DNA of 64,000 nt from Streptomyces smyrnaeus (GTDB lineage Bacteria; Actinomycetota; Actinomycetes; Streptomycetales; Streptomycetaceae). The stretch lies in the NCBI RefSeq assembly GCF_017676345.1, contig NZ_JAFFZM010000026.1, positions 1-64,000 on the forward strand, given 5' to 3'. This document shows, in pieces, positions 25,024 to 33,618 of this stretch; the first letter of the stretch is position 1, and each line of letters starts with the position of its first letter. Below the pieces are notes generated by a model. The model worked only from the letters and a program-made list of their open reading frames with translations. It had not been told where the DNA came from and made no database searches. The translations under genes and the position numbers were made by a program.

Positions 25024-26013
25024 ATGGGCGGAGGATTACCGAGCAGACAGACCGTGAACGCGGTCGATGGGCGGGTGCGCGCCCGGAACGTGGCCGTCGG
25101 TGACCGACTGCGGACGCTGGAGGGCTCCTCCTCGACCCGGTCAGTGGTCAGTTCGGTGACCGTGCGCAAGGAACGGGAGCTGGTCACCGTCATCACGGAT
25201 CACACGGAATTCGATGCGGCGCCGGACCAGCCGCTGAGCACTTCGAACGGCTGGGTGCCGGCGGCCGAGGTCGCGGGCGCTCGCCTCGCTTGGACACCCG
25301 CCCGCAAGCTTCACCGCCGCAGGTTGACGGTCGTGCCCGGGTACCCGCTCGGCTACTTCGTCGGCGCCACCTGCGCCGATGGCACCGTCGGACACAACTA
25401 CGTCTCGCTGGTCGTCAACGACGGAGCCTTCGCCGCCCGCTATGCCGAAAGCCTCCGCGCCGCTGTGGGCCTGCCCGCCCGACTCGAAGCGGTGACACGC
25501 CCTTCCGGCTATCTGCAGCGGGATGTGCCCGGCTTCCGGGTCAGGGTGGTCTCCTCCTACCTGGCCGACCTCGTCCGACAGTACGTGGGAGGGGATCCGC
25601 ACCACCTTCGGCAGGCGTTTCCGCGCGTGGTGCTGCGCGACCGGGAGACGTTCGACGGCTTTCTCGACGGCTATGCGGACGGTGACGGCTGCCGGATGCC
25701 GCGTTGGCGTGGGAGAACGCTGGTCAGCGCCAATGTGCCGTTTCTTCGGGAGCTGGCTTCTGTCATCGGCGCCCGGTTCACTCCCGCCTCCCAGGGGCTC
25801 GCCTCGCATCTGTGCGTCATCGACAGATGGGCTGATCGGGGGACTTTCGTCCCCGAGCAGCATCCACTCCCACTGGACGAGAGGGAGTGGGTACGGGTCC
25901 GGGCGGTCAGGCCACGGCGTGCGAGCGGGGCCAAGCCGTTCACGCTCTACGGCTTCCGGCTGCAGCCTCACCGGCACTTTCTGGTGAACGGGCACCTCTG
26001 TGGTGCGGTGTGA
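25024..26013 (+). CDS. Free-standing, degenerate intein-like Hint/LAGLIDADG protein
   Basis: 329 residues whose ends coincide with intein boundaries. N-terminal splicing region: GLPSRQTVNAVDGRVRARNVAVGDRLRT (residue 4 is Gly where Cys1 would be). Block-B region: APDQPLSTSNGWVPAAEV (67-83), where the usual Thr..His pair is Ala..Gln. A two-motif homing endonuclease occupies the centre: LGYFVGATCADG (109-120) and FLDGYADGDG (213-222). The C-terminal block LYGFRLQPHRHFLVNGHLCG lacks the terminal His-Asn and there is no C-extein. Self-splicing should therefore be dead; both LAGLIDADG motifs keep acidic residues, so DNA cleavage is possible. It seems inserted between folE and DUF3180, adjacent genes in the Streptomyces I recall. 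No ribosome site precedes the ATG; the start is uncertain. Confidence 0.8.
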   Translation: MGGGLPSRQTVNAVDGRVRARNVAVGDRLRTLEGSSSTRSVVSSVTVRKERELVTVITDHTEFDAAPDQPLSTSNGWVPAAEVAGARLAWTPARKLHRRRLTVVPGYPLGYFVGATCADGTVGHNYVSLVVNDGAFAARYAESLRAAVGLPARLEAVTRPSGYLQRDVPGFRVRVVSSYLADLVRQYVGGDPHHLRQAFPRVVLRDRETFDGFLDGYADGDGCRMPRWRGRTLVSANVPFLRELASVIGARFTPASQGLASHLCVIDRWADRGTFVPEQHPLPLDEREWVRVRAVRPRRASGAKPFTLYGFRLQPHRHFLVNGHLCGAV

Positions 26014-26031
26014 CCGGATCCCGGTCGGCGG

Positions 26032-26520
26032 TCAGGCTGCGGCTGTGGGGGGATTGTTCTCGTCGTCGTCCTCGGGGAGGCGGCAGATGCGTTCGAGGAG
26101 GACGGCTGCCGCTATGACGGCGATGCCGGCCACCACGGCGAGGCCCGCGTAGAGGGCCTGGGAGGCGCGGGCCGGGATGTCGGCGCGTTCGGTGATCAGG
26201 AAGAGGGCCGTACCGCCGTACATGCCCGAGACCAGGGCGGCGACCAGGGCGCTGGCCTGGCCGAAGAGGACGGCGCGGGCGGCCATCATCGGATCGACGC
26301 CCTTGGCGCCCGGCTCGCGCTCCCGCTGGGCCTTCAGCCGGGCGCGCAGCGAGAGCGCGGTGGCCAGCAGGACGGCGGCGATGGCGCCGAGCACGACGGG
26401 AGCGGCGAAGGGCACCCCCGGCAGCGTGCCCAGTGCGTCCCACAGCCGCGCTCCGCTCCAGGAGAGGACCCCGGCGACGACGAAGACCGCCGCCAGGGTG
26501 CGGATACGGAGTTGGTTCAT
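26032..26520 (-). CDS. DUF3180 membrane protein
   Basis: 162 residues with four hydrophobic segments, beginning MNQLRIRTLAAVFVVAG. DUF3180 proteins lie beside folate genes in actinobacteria; no activity is known. GAGGTGG is placed 7 nt before the ATG. It is last in the minus-strand fol cluster and converges on the intein-like gene with 18 nt between the stops. A 113-nt gap separates it from folK. Confidence 0.88.
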   Translation of the reverse strand: MNQLRIRTLAAVFVVAGVLSWSGARLWDALGTLPGVPFAAPVVLGAIAAVLLATALSLRARLKAQREREPGAKGVDPMMAARAVLFGQASALVAALVSGMYGGTALFLITERADIPARASQALYAGLAVVAGIAVIAAAVLLERICRLPEDDDENNPPTAAA

Positions 26521-26633
26521 CGGGTTTCCACCTCGGGGGTGCGGTCCGGGCGTCGGGTGGGGAGAAAGCCGGGGCGAAGCGGGAAGGGCGCCCGTGGGCC
26601 GCGGTGGGAAGAGGGGCACGGACCGCGCAACGC

Positions 26634-27230
26634 TCAGGCGTGCAGGCTGAGTTCCAGGTCGGGGCGGGCGGTGATGCCCTCGGTGCCGAGTTCGGCCAGC
26701 AGTTCCTCGACGCTGCCGTGTCCCGGGACCTCGGCCGCGGGGTCGACGTCGCGCCACGGGACGAGGACGAAGGCCCGCTCGTGCGCCCGCGGGTGGGGGA
26801 GGGTGAGCTGGGGGTCGTCGGAGACGACGCCCTGGTAGGCGACGATGTCCACATCGATGGGGCGCGGTCCCCAGCGCTCCTCGCGTACCCGCTCCAGTGC
26901 CTCCTCGATGGCGTGGCCGCGTTCGAGGAGGGAGCCGGGCGGCAAGGTGGTCCGTACGACGACGACGGCGTTGAAGTAGGACGGCTGGCTGTCCGGTGCG
27001 ACGCCCCACGGTTCCGTCTCGTAGACCGGCGAGACGGCCGTGACCTTCAGACCGGGGGTGTCGGCGAGCGCATCGACGGCGCTCTGCAGCGACTCCAGGC
27101 GGTTGCCGAGGTTGCTGCCGATCGACAGGACGGCGGTCTTCGGGTTGTGCAGGGTCGTGTCGGCGGCGTCCACCTGCTGCACCACGGAGGCGGGCACCGG
27201 CTGTACGGTCGGGTCACTGTTCGGCGTCAT
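26634..27230 (-). CDS. folK: 2-amino-4-hydroxy-6-hydroxymethyldihydropteridine pyrophosphokinase
   Basis: 198 residues. HPPK signatures: VLSIGSNLGNRLESLQSAVDAL, VYETEPWGV, the ATP/Mg site ERWGPRPIDVDIV and LTLPHPRAHERAFVLVPW. It transfers pyrophosphate from ATP to the pterin alcohol made by FolB, and FolP uses the product. About 30 N-terminal residues precede the domain. Its ATG overlaps the folB stop by 4 nt (ATGA), so translation is coupled. Confidence 0.95.
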   Translation of the reverse strand: MTPNSDPTVQPVPASVVQQVDAADTTLHNPKTAVLSIGSNLGNRLESLQSAVDALADTPGLKVTAVSPVYETEPWGVAPDSQPSYFNAVVVVRTTLPPGSLLERGHAIEEALERVREERWGPRPIDVDIVAYQGVVSDDPQLTLPHPRAHERAFVLVPWRDVDPAAEVPGHGSVEELLAELGTEGITARPDLELSLHA

Positions 27231-27586
27231 GCGCGGCTCCGCTTGATAGTGATGGTCACGTCTTCGAAGGGGACGGCGATCGGCGCGTCCGGCTTGTGGA
27301 CGACCACCTCGACCTCGTGCACGGCCTCGTGCCGCAGGCAGGTGTCGGCGATCCGCTGGGCGAGCGTCTCGATCAGGTCGACGGGCTCACCCTCGATGAC
27401 CGCCACCACCTCCTCGGCGACGACGCCGTAATGGACCGTACGGGACAGGTCGTCGCCTTCGGCGGCCGGTCGCGTGTCGAGGCCCATGTCGAGGTCCACG
27501 ACGAAGGTCTGTCCTTCCTCGCGTTCCCTTGCGAACACGCCGTGATGCCCACGCGCTGCGAGGCCGCGCAGTGCGACGCGATCCAC
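27227..27586 (-). CDS. folB: Dihydroneopterin aldolase
   Basis: 119 residues, standard length. DRVALRGLAARGHHGVFAREREEGQTFVVDLDMGLD holds the Glu and surrounding pterin-pocket residues; DLIETLAQRIADTCL and VEVVVHKPDAPI complete the fold. It cleaves dihydroneopterin to hydroxymethyl-dihydropterin and glycolaldehyde. GTG start; 4-nt overlap with folK. The 218-nt gap upstream contains a degenerate GGACACGA-type repeat around 27607-27660 and no gene. Confidence 0.95.
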   Translation of the reverse strand: MDRVALRGLAARGHHGVFAREREEGQTFVVDLDMGLDTRPAAEGDDLSRTVHYGVVAEEVVAVIEGEPVDLIETLAQRIADTCLRHEAVHEVEVVVHKPDAPIAVPFEDVTITIKRSRA

Positions 27587-27804
27587 GCCATCACTCCTGT
27601 CGGTCGTACGGACACGGACACGAATACGGGTAGGAGTACGAATTCGGACACGAACACGGTGCAGCCGCCTCGCGGCACCGGATCGAATCTACCCGCCGTG
27701 CTCAGCGGCTCGCGCCGCCGCCTACCCCACAGCGCCCGGGGTCACTCGCGCATTCCCGGTCCCGTCCCCGATCGAGTGCTCCACGGGCGGGGTGCGGGGC
27801 GGGG

Positions 27805-28341
27805 CTACAGCTCGATGTCGCCCTGGCCGAGGTCGCCTTCGCCCTCGCCGGGACCGTCCCCGTCCTCGTCGTCCTGCTCGACCAGGACCGGCGAGCCGTG
27901 GTGCGACCACAGCTTCCACTCGCCGTCCTCGGTGCGGCGGAAGAGGTTGGTGGCCACCACCAGCCCGCCGACCAGTGGGCCCGCGGAGCCGTCCGCCTCG
28001 GCGGGGCCGCCGCTGAGGATGTTCTCCGTGCAGCTGACCAGCGCCGTGTCACCGAGTACGGAGATCTCCACATCGGTCAGGAAGAACTGGACGTACTCGG
28101 TGTTGGCCATGATCAGGGCGTACGAGCGCAGCACCTCGCCGCGCCCGGTGAGCACCGGCCAGCCGGGGTGGACGACGCGGACGCCGTGTTCGCCCTCGCC
28201 GCCTTCCGGGTCGGCCGGATCGTCGGACTCCTCTCCCAGCCACATCCGGGAGAGGGCTTCGATGTCGCCGCGTTCCACCGCGTCGTAGAGGGCGGTGTTG
28301 GCGGCCTCGACCGCCTCGATGTCCGTACGGGCGCCGCTCAC
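27805..28341 (-). CDS. NTF2/SnoaL-like protein
   Basis: 178 residues of the cone-shaped NTF2 fold: IEAVEAANTALYDAVERGDIEALSRMW, TGRGEVLRSYALIMAN, and WKLWSHHGSPVL near the end, where two His lie in the pocket. The C-terminal ~25 residues are acidic and Gly-rich. It is conserved between folP and folB in Streptomyces, but no folate activity has been shown; a binding or dehydratase-like role is speculation. GTG start overlaps the folP stop by 4 nt. Confidence 0.88.
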   Translation of the reverse strand: MSGARTDIEAVEAANTALYDAVERGDIEALSRMWLGEESDDPADPEGGEGEHGVRVVHPGWPVLTGRGEVLRSYALIMANTEYVQFFLTDVEISVLGDTALVSCTENILSGGPAEADGSAGPLVGGLVVATNLFRRTEDGEWKLWSHHGSPVLVEQDDEDGDGPGEGEGDLGQGDIEL

Positions 28342-29273
28342 GTCGCTGCCTCTGTCTCTGCCGGTGTCTCTGCCTGGGTGGTCGTCGGCTGGGGGAGGGC
28401 GGGCAGGGCTTCGGCGGCCGACCGGACGGCACGTACGACCCGGACGGCGTCCGCGCTGGCCCGTACCTCGTGGACGCGTACGGCCCAGGCGCCCTCGCGG
28501 GCCGCCAGCGTGGTCACGGCTGCCGTGGCGGCGTCGCGCTCGCGGGCGGGCGGTGGGGGAGCGCCCTTCTCGTCGGACAGCACCCGGCCCAGGAACCGCT
28601 TGCGGGAGGCGGCGACCAGCATCGGGTGGCCCAGTTCGGCGGTCAGCCGGGGCAGCGCCGCGATCAGGGCGAGATCGTGCTCGGCGCGCTTGGCGAATCC
28701 CAGGCCGGGGTCGACCACGATGCGGGCCGGGTCGACACCGCCCTCGACGGCGCGGTGGACCGACTCGGTCAGTTCGGCGAGGACTTCGCCGACGACATCG
28801 GTGTAGACGGCGCGGTTGTTCATGTCGATGCTCTGGCCGCGCCAGTGCATCACCACGAACGGGACGCCCGCCTCGGCGACGGCGGGCACCATCTCCGGGT
28901 CGGCCTGGCCACCGCTCACGTCGTTGACCAGGACGGCACCCGCCGCCACGGCCTGTGCCGCGACCGAGGCCCGCATGGTGTCGACGCTGACGACGACGCC
29001 CTCACCGGCCAGCCCGCGGACCACGGGCAGCACGCGCCGCAGCTCCTCGTCCTCGCCGACCCGTGCGGCGCCCGGGCGGGTGGACTCACCGCCGACGTCC
29101 ACGAGGTCGGCGCCCTGTGCCACCAGATCGAGTCCATGTTTGATCGCGGCCTCGGTGTCGAACCATCGCCCCCCGTCCGAGAACGAATCGGGGGTCACAT
29201 TGACCACACCCATCACAGCGCAGCGGTCCCACTCGGGGAGGCCGTCCACGCGGCCACGCGTTCTCGCACCCAT
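28338..29273 (-). CDS. folP: Dihydropteroate synthase
   Basis: 311 residues. The DHPS signatures are intact: MGVVNVTPDSFSDGGRWFD, VDVGGESTRPGA, INDVSGG-type LVNDVSGGQADPEM, VVMHWRGQ, DPGLGFAKRAEHDL and SRKRFLGRV. It joins p-aminobenzoate to the pterin pyrophosphate and is the sulfonamide target; no unusual substitution is obvious by eye. The ATG at 29273 starts MGARTRGRVDGLPEW; earlier in-frame codons give unconserved sequence. It begins the folP-NTF2-folB-folK coupled cluster. Confidence 0.95.
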   Translation of the reverse strand: MGARTRGRVDGLPEWDRCAVMGVVNVTPDSFSDGGRWFDTEAAIKHGLDLVAQGADLVDVGGESTRPGAARVGEDEELRRVLPVVRGLAGEGVVVSVDTMRASVAAQAVAAGAVLVNDVSGGQADPEMVPAVAEAGVPFVVMHWRGQSIDMNNRAVYTDVVGEVLAELTESVHRAVEGGVDPARIVVDPGLGFAKRAEHDLALIAALPRLTAELGHPMLVAASRKRFLGRVLSDEKGAPPPPARERDAATAAVTTLAAREGAWAVRVHEVRASADAVRVVRAVRSAAEALPALPQPTTTQAETPAETEAAT

Positions 29274-29399
29274 GCGCCCAGGGTAGGCGCCACGCCTTCG
29301 CGGGGCGGGACCGCCACCTGGTGGCCGCACCGTCCCGGCAGGGGCCCCTCCCCTCACCGGCCCTCTCGCGCCGCCGCAGGGCCCGTCACGGGGTGCCTC

Positions 29400-30806
29400 T
29401 TACGGGGTGCCTCCTCCATGCTCCGGGGCGGCTCTCCCGCGCTCCGGGGTGGTCAGCCAGCGGTCCGGGAGCGCCGTGCGGCGGCCCGTGCGGGAGCGGT
29501 CGGCCTGGGCCTCCAGGAGGGCGAGGGCTTCGTCCGCGTCGCGGAGCCGTGCCGTCGTGGCCCCGTTGGCGCCGTGGTCCACGCTGATGTCGGCCAGGCC
29601 GTGCCGGCGCTCCCACGGGCCCTGGGAGAAGCGCACGCTGAGCACCTTGGCGTGCGGGACCAGTGTGGTGCGCCGGGTGACCAGCCCCTCGCGGGTGACG
29701 AAGGCGCCGGGGGTCACCCCGTGCCCGTAGCCGCGCCGGACCACCGGGGCGCACCAGCGTGCCCGCAGGGGTGCGGGGGTGACCGCGGCGACGGCGGCGT
29801 CCGGGTCGACCCCGGGCAGCGCCCGGGTGAGCACGTCCAGGGCGTCCTGCCGGGTCGCGACGGGCACGAGCACGCCGCCCCCGTCGTCGTCCTTGCCGAC
29901 GCCGGCGATCTCCAGATCGACCCGCACCCAGCCGCGCCGCCGCCACAGCAGCGGCTCGACGATCCGTACGGCCTGCACCCGACCGGGCGGTACCGTCGCG
30001 TGCCGCCGATCCAGCAGGCCCGAGTCGAGCCGCAGTCCGTCCGGGGACTCGGCCACGGTCCAGTCGAACTCGCGGACGACCCGTCCGGCGCTCGCGGCCC
30101 AGCAGCCGCCCGCCAGGGGCACGGCCGCCGCCAGCACCGTCCACACGTTCTCCGTCGCCAGCCACAGCAGCGTCGGTACGGCGAGCAGCGCGGCCAGCGT
30201 CCCCCATCCGGCGCCGAGCAGCAGCACGCTGGTGATCAGGGTGCGTGCCGGGACCCGTAGCAGCTCCCGGGAGGGCGCCTCCCCCGCCTCGGGAGCGGCG
30301 TCGGGCGCGATGCCCGCCGCCCGGGCCAGCAGCTCGGCGCGCAGGGCGACGGCCTCCGGTTCACCGAGGTAGGCCAGTTCGTCCTTGGTGTCGGTGCCGA
30401 CCGCGTCCAGCTTCAGCTTGGCCACGCCGACGACCCGGGCGAGCAGCGGACGGGAGATGTCGACGGCCTGGATACGGTCCAGCCGGATGTGCGCGGCGCG
30501 GCGGAACAGCAGCCCGGTGTGGATGCGCAGCTCGGTCTCGGTGACCAGGTAGCTGGTGCACCACCAGGACAGGAAGCCGTAGCCGGCGGCCACCGGCAGC
30601 AGCACCAGCAGGCCCAGCCCCACCCAGCCCGCGGTCAGCTGCTCGGACCACTCGCGGGCCTGCCGGAAGTCGTGCGCGGCGAAGGCCAGCAGCGCGGCGA
30701 GCGGCGCCCAGGCCCGCCGCCAGGGCGTGATCGGGTGCAGCCGGTTCCCCTCGGGCCGGCGCGGCAGGAAGCGCGGCCCGGCGGTGTCCGGCCGGTCCGC
30801 GGTCAC
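29400..30806 (-). CDS. PH domain (bPH2, YdbT-like) membrane protein
   Basis: 468 residues with paired transmembrane segments near 30-90 and 195-245, and bPH2 repeats: SYLVTETELRIHTGLLFRR with HIRLDRIQAVDISRPLL, then DGLRLDSGLLDRRHATVPPGRVQAVRI, and a third (EGLVTRRTTLVPHAKVLSVRFSQG). YdbS/YdbT-type proteins in Bacillus confer resistance to some antimicrobial peptides; the role here is unknown. Its GTG overlaps the stop of the upstream PH-domain gene by 4 nt, forming a two-gene operon. Confidence 0.88.
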   Translation of the reverse strand: MTADRPDTAGPRFLPRRPEGNRLHPITPWRRAWAPLAALLAFAAHDFRQAREWSEQLTAGWVGLGLLVLLPVAAGYGFLSWWCTSYLVTETELRIHTGLLFRRAAHIRLDRIQAVDISRPLLARVVGVAKLKLDAVGTDTKDELAYLGEPEAVALRAELLARAAGIAPDAAPEAGEAPSRELLRVPARTLITSVLLLGAGWGTLAALLAVPTLLWLATENVWTVLAAAVPLAGGCWAASAGRVVREFDWTVAESPDGLRLDSGLLDRRHATVPPGRVQAVRIVEPLLWRRRGWVRVDLEIAGVGKDDDGGGVLVPVATRQDALDVLTRALPGVDPDAAVAAVTPAPLRARWCAPVVRRGYGHGVTPGAFVTREGLVTRRTTLVPHAKVLSVRFSQGPWERRHGLADISVDHGANGATTARLRDADEALALLEAQADRSRTGRRTALPDRWLTTPERGRAAPEHGGGTP

Positions 30807-31300
30807 AGCCCTGCCGAACGGGCCTCGCCCAGCTCGGTGAGCCGGTCACGCAGCCGTTCGGCCTCCGCGGGGCCCAGCCCCGGAATGGTGGCGTCGGTGG
30901 TCGCGGCGGCCGTGTGCAGCTGGAGGCTGGCCAGCCCGTAGCGCCGCTCCAGCGGCCCCGAGGTCACCTCGACCAGCTGCATCCGCCCGTACGGCACCAC
31001 CGTCGTCTCGCGCCACAGCACGCCGTGCGAGATGAGCAGGTCGTCGGCGCGCTCCGCGTACCGCCACGAGCGCCAGTTGCGGGCCAGCGCGCCCCATCCC
31101 CAACCGGCCGGCACCAGCGGCAGCAGCGCGAACAGCGCCCAGACCGGGCCCGCCGTCAGTGCGAGCAGGACTCCCAGCGCCACGGCGAGCGGCAGCAGCC
31201 AGCCCAGCAGCACGAGTCTGCGCAGCGGCAGCAGCGCCCGCTCGACGCCGCGCCATTCGGGGCCCGGACCGGTCGGTTCCGCCGATGTGGGGTCGGTCAT
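30803..31300 (-). CDS. PH domain (bPH2, YdbS-like) membrane protein
   Basis: 165 residues: two membrane segments (about 28-70) and one bPH2 domain (ERADDLLISHGVLWRETTVVPYGRMQLVEVTSGPLERRYGLASLQLHT). It is the short partner of the larger PH-domain protein, as YdbS is of YdbT. The ATG at 31300 is chosen because the upstream extension lacks family similarity. It is divergent from nuoD, 61 nt away, so the promoters share that gap. Confidence 0.88.
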   Translation of the reverse strand: MTDPTSAEPTGPGPEWRGVERALLPLRRLVLLGWLLPLAVALGVLLALTAGPVWALFALLPLVPAGWGWGALARNWRSWRYAERADDLLISHGVLWRETTVVPYGRMQLVEVTSGPLERRYGLASLQLHTAAATTDATIPGLGPAEAERLRDRLTELGEARSAGL

Positions 31301-31361
31301 GTGTTCAGCGTACGAGCGGGCGGCAGGAGGCCTTGTCCGTCTGGAGGAGGAAGCTGACAGG

Positions 31362-32519
31362 ATGAGCGTCATGACTCAGACGGAGACGACCGTCGGTATC
31401 GGCGGTGCCGCGGAGAGCACCGACATGGTGCTCAACATCGGCCCGCAGCACCCGTCCACGCACGGCGTGCTGCGGCTGCGGCTGGTTCTGGACGGTGAGC
31501 GGATCGAGCATGCCGAGCCGGTGGTCGGCTATATGCACCGGGGCGCGGAGAAGCTCTTCGAGGCGCGCGACTACCGGCAGATCATCGTGCTCGCCAACCG
31601 CCACGACTGGCTGTCGGCGTTCTCCAACGAGCTGGGCGTGGTGCTCGGTGTCGAGCGGATGCTCGGCATGGAGGTGCCCGAACGCGCGGTGTGGACCCGC
31701 ACCCTGCTCGCCGAGCTTAACCGGGCGCTCAACCATCTGATGTTCCTGGGCTCCTATCCGCTGGAGCTGGGCGGCATCACGCCGGTCTTCCACTCCTTCC
31801 GGGAGCGCGAGGAGCTGCAGAACGTGATGGAGGAGGTCTCCGGCGGCCGGATGCACTACATGTTCAACCGTGTCGGCGGTCTCAAGGACGACCTCCCGGC
31901 GGGCTGGCGGGACCGGGCCAGGCAGGCGGTGGCGGCCGTCCGCAGCCGGATGGACACCTTCGACAAACTGGTGCTCGGCAACGAGATCTTCCGGGGCCGC
32001 ACCCGGGACGTCGGCGTCCTGAGCCCCGAACTGGTGCACGCGTACGGGGTGAGCGGGCCGATCGCCCGGGCGTCCGGCGTCGATTTCGACCTGCGCCGCG
32101 ACGAGCCGTACCTCGCCTACGGCGAGCTGGCGGATGTGCTGAGGGTGAGCACCCGGCAGGAGGGCGACTGCCTGGCCCGCTTCGAGGTGCTGCTCGACCA
32201 GACGCACAACTCCCTGGACCTGGCCGACGCCTGTTTGGACCGGCTCGCCCAGCTGCCGCCCGGCCCCGTCAACCAGCGGCTGCCGAAGGTGCTCAAGGCC
32301 CCGGAGGGCGCCACCTACACCTGGACGGAGAACCCGCTGGGCCTCAACGGCTACTACCTGGTCTCCAAGGGGGAGAAGACACCCCACCGGCTCAAGCTGC
32401 GCTCGGCCTCCTTCAACAACATCCAGGCGCTGACCCAGCTGCTGCCCGGGACGCTGGTCGCGGACATGGTCGCCATCCTGGGGTCGTTCTTCTTCGTGGT
32501 GGGCGACATCGACAAGTAG
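31362..32519 (+). CDS. nuoD: NADH-quinone oxidoreductase subunit D, orphan copy (NuoD2-like)
   Basis: 385 residues of the 49-kDa subunit family: MVLNIGPQHPSTHGVLRLRL, VGYMHRGAEKLFEARDYRQ, SFFFVVGDIDK-type C-terminus. In complex I this subunit shapes the quinone site with NuoB next to cluster N2. The two Arg of the N2 environment are kept at positions 60 and 80 (HRG and ANRHD), spaced 20 as in mitochondrial NDUFS2. No other nuo gene is present, so it is the solitary copy I recall from S. coelicolor (SCO3392). GGAGGAGGAAG lies 8 nt before the ATG at 31362. Confidence 0.93.
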   Translation: MSVMTQTETTVGIGGAAESTDMVLNIGPQHPSTHGVLRLRLVLDGERIEHAEPVVGYMHRGAEKLFEARDYRQIIVLANRHDWLSAFSNELGVVLGVERMLGMEVPERAVWTRTLLAELNRALNHLMFLGSYPLELGGITPVFHSFREREELQNVMEEVSGGRMHYMFNRVGGLKDDLPAGWRDRARQAVAAVRSRMDTFDKLVLGNEIFRGRTRDVGVLSPELVHAYGVSGPIARASGVDFDLRRDEPYLAYGELADVLRVSTRQEGDCLARFEVLLDQTHNSLDLADACLDRLAQLPPGPVNQRLPKVLKAPEGATYTWTENPLGLNGYYLVSKGEKTPHRLKLRSASFNNIQALTQLLPGTLVADMVAILGSFFFVVGDIDK

Positions 32520-32554
32520 GCCGACGGCGACACGTGGGCCGACGGCGACACGTG
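32519..32554 (+). repeat. 18-bp perfect direct repeat, two copies
   Basis: GGCCGACGGCGACACGTG occurs at 32519-32536 and again at 32537-32554, starting on the last base of the nuoD stop codon. It looks like a replication-slippage duplication. Confidence 0.85.
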
Positions 32555-32569
32555 GGCGCAGACCGGACC

Positions 32570-32605
32570 GGGGCCGAGCGGGGTCCCGGTCCCGCCGTCG
32601 GCCCC
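32570..32605. terminator. Hairpin between convergent nuoD and coiled-coil gene
   Basis: GGGGCCGA and TCGGCCCC arms, with partial extra pairing inside the loop. Confidence 0.55.
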
Positions 32606-32625
32606 GCCGTCCCGTCAGGGCGCCG

Positions 32626-33567
32626 TCAGGACGACGAGCGTGCCTTGCGCCTGCTGCGGCCGAAGAAGTCGAAACCGCCGTCCGTGCCACCGTCGTCGCC
32701 GTCGCTGCCGTCCGGTGACCCGGGGGCGCCGGACCCGCTCACGTCGCTCCTGGCATCTCCCGAGCCGGTGGAGCCCGGTCCGATGGCGGCCGGACCGGCC
32801 ATGCCCGATCCGGTGGTGCCCGATCCGGGGGCCTCCGGGCCGGAGGGGTCGGCCTTCTCCTGCCCGGCCGGCCGCTCACCCTCCGCCCATGTGCGCGGCT
32901 GTGCCTGCGGCGGCACGACAGCGGCTGCCCGGCTGGCCCGCAGCCGCTCCTCCGCACGCTGCCGCACCGCGCTGCGGGCCAGCGCGTCCAGGGCCTCGTT
33001 CGCCTGCCGGTAGGTCAGCGGCGTCGGTGCCCCGGAGCTGTGCCGGTGGTCGGTGGCCGAGGTGGTGAGCGCCTTGGCCAGGCCCGTGGTGCCGGCCTCC
33101 AGCTCCAGCTGTCTGCGCCCCTCCAGGGCACTGGCCCGCTCCGTCTCGGCGTTGGCGTAGCGGCGCAGCAGATCGGCGTGCTCGGAGCGCAGCCGGGCCA
33201 GCTCGGCACGCTTCTCGCGGAGCTTGCCGTCCAGCTTGGTGCGGGCCTCGCGCAGCTCCTCCGCCTCGCCCTCCAGCTCCGCCTGCTTCTCCTCGGCCCG
33301 CCAGGCCGAGCTGGCCAGCTGCGCCTTGAGGTCGCCGACCTGTTTGCCCGCCGCGCGGTCCCAGCGGCGCAGCAGCACGGCACCGGTGACGGCGGCGGCC
33401 GCCGCTGCGGCGGCGAGCGCGCGCAGCGTGACCGTCTCCCAGTCGGCGACGCCCGGCTCACCGATCAGCCAGGCGCTACCGGCGCAGGCCAGCGCGGCCG
33501 CCGCCACGGACACCGGAGGGAGGCGGCGGTGCAGCGGCGGGGAATGGCGATGACGTCCACGTGGCAT
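32626..33567 (-). CDS. Membrane-anchored coiled-coil protein, unknown function
   Basis: 313 residues. Two hydrophobic segments (about 18-36 and 48-66) are followed by a long charged coiled coil (about 80-165; KQAELEGEAEELREARTKLDGKLREKRAELARLRSE type heptads). A short helical conserved patch follows (TPLTYRQANEALDALARSAV). The last ~85 residues are a Gly/Ser/Pro-Asp tail. No enzymatic motif is visible. The topology (short extracytoplasmic loop, cytoplasmic coiled coil) suggests a scaffold. It converges on nuoD and lies just downstream of the osmoprotectant operon. Confidence 0.78.
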   Translation of the reverse strand: MPRGRHRHSPPLHRRLPPVSVAAAALACAGSAWLIGEPGVADWETVTLRALAAAAAAAAVTGAVLLRRWDRAAGKQVGDLKAQLASSAWRAEEKQAELEGEAEELREARTKLDGKLREKRAELARLRSEHADLLRRYANAETERASALEGRRQLELEAGTTGLAKALTTSATDHRHSSGAPTPLTYRQANEALDALARSAVRQRAEERLRASRAAAVVPPQAQPRTWAEGERPAGQEKADPSGPEAPGSGTTGSGMAGPAAIGPGSTGSGDARSDVSGSGAPGSPDGSDGDDGGTDGGFDFFGRSRRKARSSS

Positions 33568-33618
33568 GGCTGGGAATTTACCGTGTGCCGCTGCGGGGAC
33601 GACACCGGACGAACCGTG

